Shown in pieces: positions 45,964 to 54,337 of a DNA stretch of 64,000 nt. The notes below the pieces were generated by a model. It did no database searches. It had not been told where the DNA came from and worked only from the letters and a program-made list of their open reading frames with translations. The translations under genes and the position numbers were made by a program. Location: assembly GCF_007713465.1 (NCBI RefSeq), contig NZ_VMSG01000006.1:1-64000 (forward strand), in the 5' to 3' direction. Within the stretch, counting starts at the first letter, position 1. Each line of letters begins with the position of its first letter. The stretch is from Pseudomonas sp. H3(2019) (GTDB taxonomy: Bacteria; Pseudomonadota; Gammaproteobacteria; Pseudomonadales; Pseudomonadaceae).

Positions 45964-48900
45964 GCATCACCTCCTGCCATTGAAGGTTCTTTGGGCGTTA
46001 TTTCCTCGAGCGTATCGTTTTCGTCTTCATCCACGGTGTACCAGGGATGACGGGTGTGCCGCCGCATATAGGAGCGATCACCTTGCTTGGCGAGTTGTGT
46101 GTGAGTCGGCCGCCCCAGCGGATCGTAAAACTGCAGATCGCAGTGGCCGAAATGCCGTAAAGACACATCGTTGATGTAGCGGTGTTGATCGGCGAAGTAG
46201 GGGCGGTAGGTCCGGATCGCCAATCCCTTGTTGTTGTATTCGACCCGTTCACTGACGCGCCAGCGTTGTGCGGCGACTTGCTGGCGTGCTGTTGATCCAT
46301 CGAGTGTCAGCTGTCCCTGGTCGTTGACGACATAGGCCACTCCTGGCTCGACCTTTTGTTTGTGTTGCAGCGTCCGACCGAAACCATCGAAGTCGGTAAC
46401 GCTGATACGGATTTGCCTCTGGTCGTCATCGGGGAACCGATCAGCGATCAGTACGGCAATGTGCACGGGTTCACGTGTCGAGGCATCGAGTTCGTTTTTC
46501 AGTTTCACCTCGTCGGCGGAGAGTGTTTGAAGACCCCGCAGCCGGGCTCGGGCCGAAGCGCAGATATGCCCGGTTGGCAGTAAGTCACGCTTGACCACGC
46601 AACGCGCTAGCCAGTCTGTGTCTGCCAGTGCTGCGGTCGATACGCAACCCATCCAGCTGAAGGGCGCGTACCAGGTGGCAGTGGCGGCGTCTTGCAGAGC
46701 GTCTTTGTCCTGTTTGATTGCATCTGCCGGGCTTTTGAATAACAGTCGTTTGTACTCTGCGACAGGTTTGAAACCGACGAGCGTGTTGCCCTTGTAGCTA
46801 TAAACGCTGGTGGCCAGCACTTGGCCGAACGCATCTACGAGGGCTTCTTGTACGTTGCCGTTGGGATCGGTCACGCTCAGGGGCAGGAGGGAGCGGTAAT
46901 CATAGGTGACCTTGGTGACGCAGCCATCGGGCAGTTTGAACCCGCTGATGAAGCAGTGGTGGTTGTCATAGCTGACCTCGGTCAGACCCAGGCTTTTGCT
47001 CGCTTGCAAGGTCTGTGGCCGGTAAAAGCCTTCCAGCAGGGCATAGGTCACGAAAGCGCTTTTAACGGACCAGAGTTTTCTGGCGGTCGTGGAGGCCGGG
47101 AGAAAATCGCTCATGCGGTGATAGCCACTTCGTTCGAGCAGTTTTCCCTTGGGGCGAGTCGCTTGCGACAGTACGTCGTAGGCTTTCAGGGCTGTTTCGT
47201 CCAGCTCGGCTGTTTCCAGATGGTCGGGCAAGGCTTCGAAGTGAGCGACACCGCCCGGCAGGGTTTCTGCGCTGGAGGTGTGCTTGTAGCGTTGTACGGA
47301 CAGACCTGTCAGCACGCTCTTCGTCGTCCAGCTGGTGTCCTTGACGAGTTCGATGAGCTTTTCGTAAGTGATGTCCTTTGTGTCCAGTCCTTCGGCTTCG
47401 GGCACCTTGGGTCGTTGCAACGCATTGGTGCGCTGGCGATAAGGCAGACCCAGCCGCCATCCTTGGGCGCTATCCAGATGAATGAACTCGGCGCGGGTTT
47501 CGCCCAGGTAATAGAACTGTTGGGCCGGATCATGAGCATCGCGCCACCATTGTTGCTGGTCGACATCGCGGAACGGCGGGGTATCGCTGGCGGTTTTGCG
47601 TCGGGCGTAATGCACGTTCACGCCGTGGGTCAGTGCGCCGTATCTGTCGTGCTGCAGATTGAGGATGTGTTGGCATTGCGGATCATCGGCAATGCCTTCG
47701 TACTGATAACGGATGGACTCCAACGGTAGAGGCAACATCCGGGCGTAATGCCGACTTCCCCCTGGGGGTTGTAGCAAACGTACCCGATAGCGGTTTTCCT
47801 GAACCGAATAAAGCGTTCTGGTTTTCAGCCGCTTATCGATTCCGAGGGTCTCACTGCGCAGTAAATGACCGCTCAGGGCGCGGGCCATTTCAAGGGTTGT
47901 CGCCGTGTCCGGGGAGGTGATGAGTGTGTCGCTCTCGGTCTCAGGCTGGTATTGGCAAAGCAGTGCCTTACCCAGTGCCACGGCGTCTTTGTCAGCACTG
48001 TGATAACCGGTTCGGGGCAGGTCCACCGCTTGTCCGGTGTGGAACCAGCTCTTTTTCAAACACGGCATCGTAAAACTCTGCGAGTCGCCATCGCCGGAGT
48101 TGGTTTCGCTGTCGGTTTGCCGTAATAGACCGAAGCCGCGAAACTCCCGTTCGATACCGTCGTAGTAGCCTTGGCGATAAGAAAAACTCTGGGTCAGTCG
48201 ATTGTCGGTAATCTCGTCGAGCTGGGTCTGTTTCGAGACCAGATGCAGGGCAAAGGGCACATGACAGGTGAGGGGCTTGCCAGCTTTGATTTTCTCCGCT
48301 TTCTCATCCAGCCACTCCTGCGCTGAACTGCGGTAGCGGATGCTGCCGGTGGCGCCCATGTTGTTATGGGTGCCGGTGAGTAAATACGGTTTTTCACTGA
48401 TGAAGTCGTAGCGCCAATGCCGGGGAGCCATGTGCGGTACGCTGAGTATCAGGCTGGAGCAACCAAGTCCTTGTAGGTCAGCGACGCTCACCTGGCAGAA
48501 ACGGTCGTAGCGCACACCCTCAGGCCAGGGCAAGGCAATTGACCGGTCGAAGCCATTGCCACAGCGGTTCATGAAAATCTGCGCATGGTCTGCGTGCAAG
48601 TAGATCAGATCGGCGGCGCCGGAGCCGTCCAGATCTGCCAGGCGAATACGTGAAGCGTCGAATGTCTCGTAGTCAAGTTTCGGCGAACCCAGCTCGATCC
48701 CTTTACCGAAACGTCCACGGCCCAGATTTGGCCAGCACTTCACTTCGTTGTGGCGAATGCGCACCAGGTGCGGTTGACCGCTGCCCAGCACATCGCTGAA
48801 AGCCACCAGCTCGCTGGACGAAGAAGTGAGTGAGGGAAGGGCGTCTTCGTCCTCTTCACGAGCCACTTCGCGCGCTGCGCCAAAGCCTTTTTCTCGCTGA

Positions 48901-50450
48901 TTGGCGTACAGACGAATGCTGCGCGGGCCTATCAGCGTCAAGTCGCTGAGCCCTTCGCCCATCAGATCGGCCAACTGCCCTTGCGGATTGAAAAACTCCG
49001 TAGGGAACGCGTCGAGTGTGGCGAAATCAGACCAGCTGCGATCAGGCTTCTGAGAAAAAAATCCATTCAAACCAGGTCGCGCAATCACCCAGTCCAGTCG
49101 TCCGTCGCCTGTGAGATCGCTCAGTGACGGCCGCAGAGGTTGGGCAGTGGCAGTGCTCGGGACAGTCGGCAAGGCGCGCCACTGATCGTAAGTCACTTCA
49201 TTGCTGTTGGCTTTGGCGCGTAGGGGCTCGCGGTAATACCAGGTGTTTTCGCTGGAGTGCAGCACCCCTGGCAGCCCTTCACCGTACAGGTCTACCAGTT
49301 GATAGCGTTCGCCGTCGTTGAGAGCGGGCATATTCTGAAACGGCTGCCAGGTGTGGACCTCAGAGGAGAGCTTGAATTCGTTGTAGCTGAATTCAACGGG
49401 AGGATGATTATCAGCCGTTGTCGAGTGGCTATACGCCTGATCATGGGCCGCGCTCAGGTGGTGATAGCCCAGCGGTGTCTGACGGTAATCAAGCAGCAGG
49501 CGTCGCACCAGAACGGGGGCGGTACCCAACTCAACGGGAAAGCGGTGAAACATCAGCACCTGGCGGCACAGGCGTTCTGTGCGTATTTCAAAGCCATAGG
49601 CGAAACTGGAAAACCCGTCGCTCCGGCTTTGCCACTGCTGCCCGGTATACGCCGGTTTTTGTTCGTATCCGGTATTTCGTTCGCCGTAGTCGAACAGCAA
49701 CTCGAAGTGCCACTGCACAGCGTTCAGCCGGTCTGATTGCCATAGATAGAGATGAGCATCGGCCTTGAAGTTGCCATAGCTCACGTGGCTCAAGTAGCGC
49801 TGGGCTGTGGTGCTATCCGCCTTGTACTGATAGAGGATGTGCTCGCCATGGGCGTTGAGACTTTCCTCCAGCAACCATTCGCCGACATGCGTCGAATTCT
49901 GCGGATCGACACGACGCGATGCCAGGCTCTTTCCGTACAGGTGAAGGCTGCCATCGGCGCCGTGCACCAGCCAGAAACCCGGTTTGTCGCTTTCCGAGGA
50001 CCAATGTTCAATTCGCTCGAAGGTGCTTTCGACTCTGGGGAAGTGGCGCACCACGGTATAGGTCGTGCCCAGTTTCAGATCGTTGTAATCGCCGAAGTCA
50101 GTTCGAATGATGGCGCCTTTCGAATCGCGTTCGGGCATCCACACGACGCCGTTCGGGCCAACGATCTCGTCATCCTCGGTATAGGCCGGCACACCCTTGC
50201 TGGTGCGTCGCGCTACAGCGGGCAATGACATCCCCCAGCCGATACCGAACACGCCATTGCCGACTGAACTGCCATAGCTCAGCGATAACGACGGTGCGAA
50301 GCCTCGGCCCGGCGAAATGGGTAACGCAAGCTCATACGAAGCGGCTCCGTGTGAGCCGATGGCGCCCATCCCTTTGCCGATGCTTTGAATGGCGCCGCCT
50401 CCTTTGGGCAGCGACGGCGCGCTGACAGGCAATGCGGTTTGTTCACTCAT
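45960..50450 (-). CDS. tcaC: Tc toxin B component, TcaC/TcdB-like (SpvB and Tcd middle domains)
   Basis: TcB forms, with TccC, the hollow shell that holds the toxin and docks on TcA. The 1496-residue protein starts with the SpvB domain (LPKGGGAIQSIGKGMGAIGSHGAASYELALPISPGRGF), followed by FG-GAP/VCBS-like beta-propeller repeats (LSDLTGDGRLDWV, LADLMGEGLSDLTLIG, LADLDGSGAADLIYL) and Tcd middle/N and middle/C regions. It overlaps both neighbours by ATGA, so A, B and C components are translationally coupled. Confidence 0.96.
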   Translation of the reverse strand: MSEQTALPVSAPSLPKGGGAIQSIGKGMGAIGSHGAASYELALPISPGRGFAPSLSLSYGSSVGNGVFGIGWGMSLPAVARRTSKGVPAYTEDDEIVGPNGVVWMPERDSKGAIIRTDFGDYNDLKLGTTYTVVRHFPRVESTFERIEHWSSESDKPGFWLVHGADGSLHLYGKSLASRRVDPQNSTHVGEWLLEESLNAHGEHILYQYKADSTTAQRYLSHVSYGNFKADAHLYLWQSDRLNAVQWHFELLFDYGERNTGYEQKPAYTGQQWQSRSDGFSSFAYGFEIRTERLCRQVLMFHRFPVELGTAPVLVRRLLLDYRQTPLGYHHLSAAHDQAYSHSTTADNHPPVEFSYNEFKLSSEVHTWQPFQNMPALNDGERYQLVDLYGEGLPGVLHSSENTWYYREPLRAKANSNEVTYDQWRALPTVPSTATAQPLRPSLSDLTGDGRLDWVIARPGLNGFFSQKPDRSWSDFATLDAFPTEFFNPQGQLADLMGEGLSDLTLIGPRSIRLYANQREKGFGAAREVAREEDEDALPSLTSSSSELVAFSDVLGSGQPHLVRIRHNEVKCWPNLGRGRFGKGIELGSPKLDYETFDASRIRLADLDGSGAADLIYLHADHAQIFMNRCGNGFDRSIALPWPEGVRYDRFCQVSVADLQGLGCSSLILSVPHMAPRHWRYDFISEKPYLLTGTHNNMGATGSIRYRSSAQEWLDEKAEKIKAGKPLTCHVPFALHLVSKQTQLDEITDNRLTQSFSYRQGYYDGIEREFRGFGLLRQTDSETNSGDGDSQSFTMPCLKKSWFHTGQAVDLPRTGYHSADKDAVALGKALLCQYQPETESDTLITSPDTATTLEMARALSGHLLRSETLGIDKRLKTRTLYSVQENRYRVRLLQPPGGSRHYARMLPLPLESIRYQYEGIADDPQCQHILNLQHDRYGALTHGVNVHYARRKTASDTPPFRDVDQQQWWRDAHDPAQQFYYLGETRAEFIHLDSAQGWRLGLPYRQRTNALQRPKVPEAEGLDTKDITYEKLIELVKDTSWTTKSVLTGLSVQRYKHTSSAETLPGGVAHFEALPDHLETAELDETALKAYDVLSQATRPKGKLLERSGYHRMSDFLPASTTARKLWSVKSAFVTYALLEGFYRPQTLQASKSLGLTEVSYDNHHCFISGFKLPDGCVTKVTYDYRSLLPLSVTDPNGNVQEALVDAFGQVLATSVYSYKGNTLVGFKPVAEYKRLLFKSPADAIKQDKDALQDAATATWYAPFSWMGCVSTAALADTDWLARCVVKRDLLPTGHICASARARLRGLQTLSADEVKLKNELDASTREPVHIAVLIADRFPDDDQRQIRISVTDFDGFGRTLQHKQKVEPGVAYVVNDQGQLTLDGSTARQQVAAQRWRVSERVEYNNKGLAIRTYRPYFADQHRYINDVSLRHFGHCDLQFYDPLGRPTHTQLAKQGDRSYMRRHTRHPWYTVDEDENDTLEEITPKEPSMAGGDA

Positions 50451-53400
50451 TGCGAACCTCCGCCTGCTCTGGCCGTGTAGCTCACGTGCACGATGATGTC
50501 GGTCAGTGACTCCAGCATGACTTGCTGCGCTTCGGGGTTCGGGAAGGTCAGACGCCAGGTGGAGATAGCGCCGGTGTATTCGAAGGGCAGGTAGCGTTCA
50601 TCGTTGAAGTTCAGGGTGAACAGGCCGTTATCGTCGAGTCCGGTAGAAAGGGCGATTTGCTGACTGGCCCGCAGGTTCTCCCTGCTCGATCCTGAGCTAC
50701 CTGCGGACATGAACACCTTGCTGGAGGTTTGAGTCAGCGTTGCCCTGACGTTTTCATAGGGCCCCAGTACGGCTGGCAGAGAGACGCTGATGGTCTTGAT
50801 GCGCCGCAGGTAATGGTTCTGGTCTTTGTAGTCATCCTCGAACATCTTATGGGTCAGCTCGAAATCGCAGGCCCCGTTCTTCAGGTCGATCTGAATGTCT
50901 TTCCACTCTTTGTTGATTGAGCCGGAGCTGTCCTTTGCCTTGAGCTGACGCAGCGACACCGTTTTACGAATTTCCAGCTCTCGCTCGTTGCGCTGCATGT
51001 ATTCGGCCTGCATCTTCAACAGGCTCAGCTTCAACTGCTCGCCGGCTCCAAGCCCACGGTAAGTTGTATTCCAGGCCCCGGGTTGAACAAGCCGCGTGGT
51101 GAAATCGGCACGCTCGTATTGCCAGCAGGCTTCGGCGGCCAGGCACAAGGCCAGCGTCGCGTCATAAGCCTGGTAATACAACGCGGCAAACTGGCTGTTC
51201 AGCCATTGGTACAGTTGCATTTTGGTAAAGCGCTTACCGAGAAAGTCATAGTTGGCTTTGGTTTGGCTCAATGTTGTTTCAGCCAGGCGCAATTGCAGGC
51301 GGGTGGCGGTTTCCTGCTCAGTGAAGTGCGCCAGTTGTGCGTCGATTTGTGCGAGTTCGAGGTGTGCCTGATCACGGGTCAGGGTCCATTCTTCACGGCG
51401 TCGGTTGAACTGCGCCGTTCGGTCGAGACTCGAGGCCATGGTACGGTCCACTATCGCCTTGCCTTGAGCAAGCGCAGTGGCAGCGTGCGCTGCTCCTTCC
51501 CAACGCATGCCGCCATTGCTCAAGCCAAAAATGTTGGGTGCAACCATCAGGCCGCCAGCGACGACCTGGGATGCCGATGCAGCCACCTCGAATGCACCGC
51601 TGCTCAAATACAATTGACCGGCCAGTGTCTCTGTTTCACTGACATCCTTCTCCAGCAGCTGTTGGTAGTGGCTGACTCGGCCCTGGACAATCGCTTTGCT
51701 GGCCAGCAGTGCCTGGCGGTTTTGGCGATCGATGCGCAGTGCCTGGGTTTGCAGGTCGACGGAGATTTTTGCCAGGTCCCAGGCTTGCTGTTGTTGTAAC
51801 TCCTGTAACTGAGCCTGTTCTTTGCGCTCGATCAGCGACAGCAGTGTGGCGCCGAACTGGCTGACGCTTTCCACTGCGCTCAGGGCCAGGCTGTGCATGA
51901 CAGTGAAGCGATAATGGGGGATCTGCGAGGTCGGCAAACTCGAGGCTACGCCGCTAGAGGCACTCGATGCGTTGGCGGCAAGTAAACCACGCGGGTCCAA
52001 GGGTGCCGCGAACAATGGCAAATGCAGCGGTTTGCCGGTGATATCGAGGTTATGCCGCAGGTTGTACAGGCGGCTCTCGGCGATGTCCCAACGCTTGAGC
52101 AATTCCGGGTTGAACGGCAAATGCAGATGCGGAGTATCGATAGGTGGCAGTGACGTTTGTGGATTGCCTTCACGGATTTGCAATGGGCCAGTGGTGCTTA
52201 AACGGCTCAGAGCGCTCTCGAACGTGCGCAGGTTTTCACTGGGCGTCTCGCTCAATGTTTGCAAGCTGACGGATGACCACTGATCGACCTGTTGAACAAC
52301 CGGGCGCGGACCCAACAGATCCAGTGCTCGCACATACCAGAGCTTTGCCTCACCGAGACTATCGGGTGTCAACGCGCGGTACGCCGCATCGCCTCGGTTG
52401 ATCAGAATGTCGAGGTACAGGAAGTACAGCGCCTTGCGAAAGTGCACGGGATGGCTGAGGGCGATCTGGTGGGGATCATGAGGCGCTCGGTCGGAATAGG
52501 AGGTGACGCCAGCACCGGTCAAGGGGACGGCCTTCCAGAGCTCGGATTGCTGACGGCCTGGATCGAAGAGATACCCGATCCAGCGTTCAGCCTCGTCGTA
52601 TTGCTGTTCCGCGTTTAATCGATGGGCGATCAACCACGGCAGGTCGAGGAACAACTCTGTGAAATAGCGGCCGTTGGGGCCATGGAAGTCCATGGTTTTA
52701 TCGGGATCTGTGCTTGAGATTTTTGGCTCTGGCAGAAGTTGTGTCTCCCGGCTGAACAGTTCATCCAGGCTGTTCTCGGCGCGGTGGGTCATCTCGGTAG
52801 CAAGTGAGGTGTTGAGTCTGATGAGTTGGCGGTTGTCCTTGCCGTTATCGCTGAGCGAGATCGTTGAGTCTGAGAAATCGAGAAACTGCACCGCATCCTT
52901 ACATGAGATTTTTGGAGTTTTGAACCTGGATTCGCTCTCGTTTTTTACTGATGTTGATTGTAAGTAAGTAACAGGGTGGGGTGACTCATTTATGGGGTGT
53001 TTAAAAATGCTGTATGTAAGTTTATAAAGGGTGAGCTTTAATGGTTCTTTTACGTTGAACTCCGCTGAGGGTTTCCCTGGCGTGTATTTAAAATTTTTGT
53101 CTATGCTGGCGGTGTTCAAAAAAATAGGTGAAAAGTTGTAGCGTTGAGAGCTCTCATTGCCCGAACCATAGATTATAGGAGAATAACCATCTCTTAATAG
53201 CAGTAATTCTCTTTGTTCGGGAAACAAGGCAATGGCAATCAATAGAACGTCCTGCGCGTCCTCCTGATGCTGTACGGCAACAGTACCTATCCGCGATTTT
53301 ATTAAGTCTGGATGCAGCGTGTACAGTGGTGCCTCATCCAAGCTGCGCGGAGCCTGATTGCCCAATGATCCATTTTCAATAAAGCATTTCAAACGTGTTT

Positions 53401-54304
53401 GTGGCGCACTCCAAGTGTCATTGGTTTTTTTGTAGCAATAACTCACGAGCAGTTGCGGGTTTGATTTTATTGTTGTTGCGTCACCACTCGCATTAGCCGG
53501 GTCTGTATGAATGCACTGTGCCCAGATAACGAACAGTCGATTATTGAACCAGACCGGACGAATGGTGTGCTCGATGGCGTCGTCCGGAATAGGGACGTCG
53601 GCTTTCTTCCAGTCCGACCACGCGTACGGGTCGGGCTGATCCTGTTTGGTTGAGTTGGCACCTGCGGCTTGCGTTTCAGTGAGCGGCCGCTGGGCCATGT
53701 TCAGCGAGCGCCAGAAGTAAGTGTGCTCGGAGCGGGATTTGGCGATGAAGTAGTAGGTGCTGTTGGCAAAGTCCTCGCCATCGATGTAGCCATTGAGGAT
53801 GTTCAGGTTGGCGACTTCCTCGAATCGCGTCAGGTAGGACAATACGGCTGACTGAACCGCATCGGGCTGGATCCGGTTCTGGTTGAGTTCGTTTTCCAGT
53901 TGCCGGAAGTTGTCGCTCTTGTTGTTCCTCAGGCTTGGGTCCAGATACATCGCGGGGAAGTACAGCAGCTTTTGATGGGCGGCCCAGATCGGGTACTGAT
54001 GCAGCTCGTTGCGCCAGGTCTGCACACGCTCGGGTGTGATCGTTGCCGAGTCGTAGCCGGTCTCCATGTTCATCAGGATGCGATTGATATAGTGCTGCAG
54101 GCTGGCAATCGCGCAAGCCACGGGTGTGGTCGGCACATCCTGGCTGACCAGCACATCGAGCAACCAGTATTCGTAGAGGTCCTGGACGGTCTTGAGCTTC
54201 AGTGTTTTTGTCGTGGCGTCAGCGGGCACGACTTTGTCCAGGTAGAGCGCCAACAGGGCATCGCGCAGGCTTTCATCAAGCTGCTTTTTTATGGCAACGG
54301 TCAT
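50447..54304 (-). CDS. tcaB: Tc toxin A component, TcaB-like C-terminal part
   Basis: The 1285-residue protein is the second half of a split TcA. It carries an ABC-toxin N-terminal-like helical part, a neuraminidase-like/beta region, long coiled helices of the channel (about 800-1060), and the C-terminal TcB-binding domain (YLRRIKTISVSLPAVLGPYENVRATL, FNDERYLPFEYTGAISTW). ATG 54304 with AAGGA six bases upstream is preferred over a TTG two codons earlier. Positions ~52880-53470, in the receptor-exposed region, are clearly AT-richer than the rest. It lies 33 bp after tcaA. Confidence 0.95.
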   Translation of the reverse strand: MTVAIKKQLDESLRDALLALYLDKVVPADATTKTLKLKTVQDLYEYWLLDVLVSQDVPTTPVACAIASLQHYINRILMNMETGYDSATITPERVQTWRNELHQYPIWAAHQKLLYFPAMYLDPSLRNNKSDNFRQLENELNQNRIQPDAVQSAVLSYLTRFEEVANLNILNGYIDGEDFANSTYYFIAKSRSEHTYFWRSLNMAQRPLTETQAAGANSTKQDQPDPYAWSDWKKADVPIPDDAIEHTIRPVWFNNRLFVIWAQCIHTDPANASGDATTIKSNPQLLVSYCYKKTNDTWSAPQTRLKCFIENGSLGNQAPRSLDEAPLYTLHPDLIKSRIGTVAVQHQEDAQDVLLIAIALFPEQRELLLLRDGYSPIIYGSGNESSQRYNFSPIFLNTASIDKNFKYTPGKPSAEFNVKEPLKLTLYKLTYSIFKHPINESPHPVTYLQSTSVKNESESRFKTPKISCKDAVQFLDFSDSTISLSDNGKDNRQLIRLNTSLATEMTHRAENSLDELFSRETQLLPEPKISSTDPDKTMDFHGPNGRYFTELFLDLPWLIAHRLNAEQQYDEAERWIGYLFDPGRQQSELWKAVPLTGAGVTSYSDRAPHDPHQIALSHPVHFRKALYFLYLDILINRGDAAYRALTPDSLGEAKLWYVRALDLLGPRPVVQQVDQWSSVSLQTLSETPSENLRTFESALSRLSTTGPLQIREGNPQTSLPPIDTPHLHLPFNPELLKRWDIAESRLYNLRHNLDITGKPLHLPLFAAPLDPRGLLAANASSASSGVASSLPTSQIPHYRFTVMHSLALSAVESVSQFGATLLSLIERKEQAQLQELQQQQAWDLAKISVDLQTQALRIDRQNRQALLASKAIVQGRVSHYQQLLEKDVSETETLAGQLYLSSGAFEVAASASQVVAGGLMVAPNIFGLSNGGMRWEGAAHAATALAQGKAIVDRTMASSLDRTAQFNRRREEWTLTRDQAHLELAQIDAQLAHFTEQETATRLQLRLAETTLSQTKANYDFLGKRFTKMQLYQWLNSQFAALYYQAYDATLALCLAAEACWQYERADFTTRLVQPGAWNTTYRGLGAGEQLKLSLLKMQAEYMQRNERELEIRKTVSLRQLKAKDSSGSINKEWKDIQIDLKNGACDFELTHKMFEDDYKDQNHYLRRIKTISVSLPAVLGPYENVRATLTQTSSKVFMSAGSSGSSRENLRASQQIALSTGLDDNGLFTLNFNDERYLPFEYTGAISTWRLTFPNPEAQQVMLESLTDIIVHVSYTARAGGGSQ

Positions 54305-54337
54305 ATTCAATCCTTGAATGTTGAAGAGGGGGGCGCG

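Noticed and set aside
47062..47460. Minus-strand frame overlapping tcaC as a separate small gene
   Set aside because: It is an alternative frame inside the long, well-supported tcaC coding sequence.
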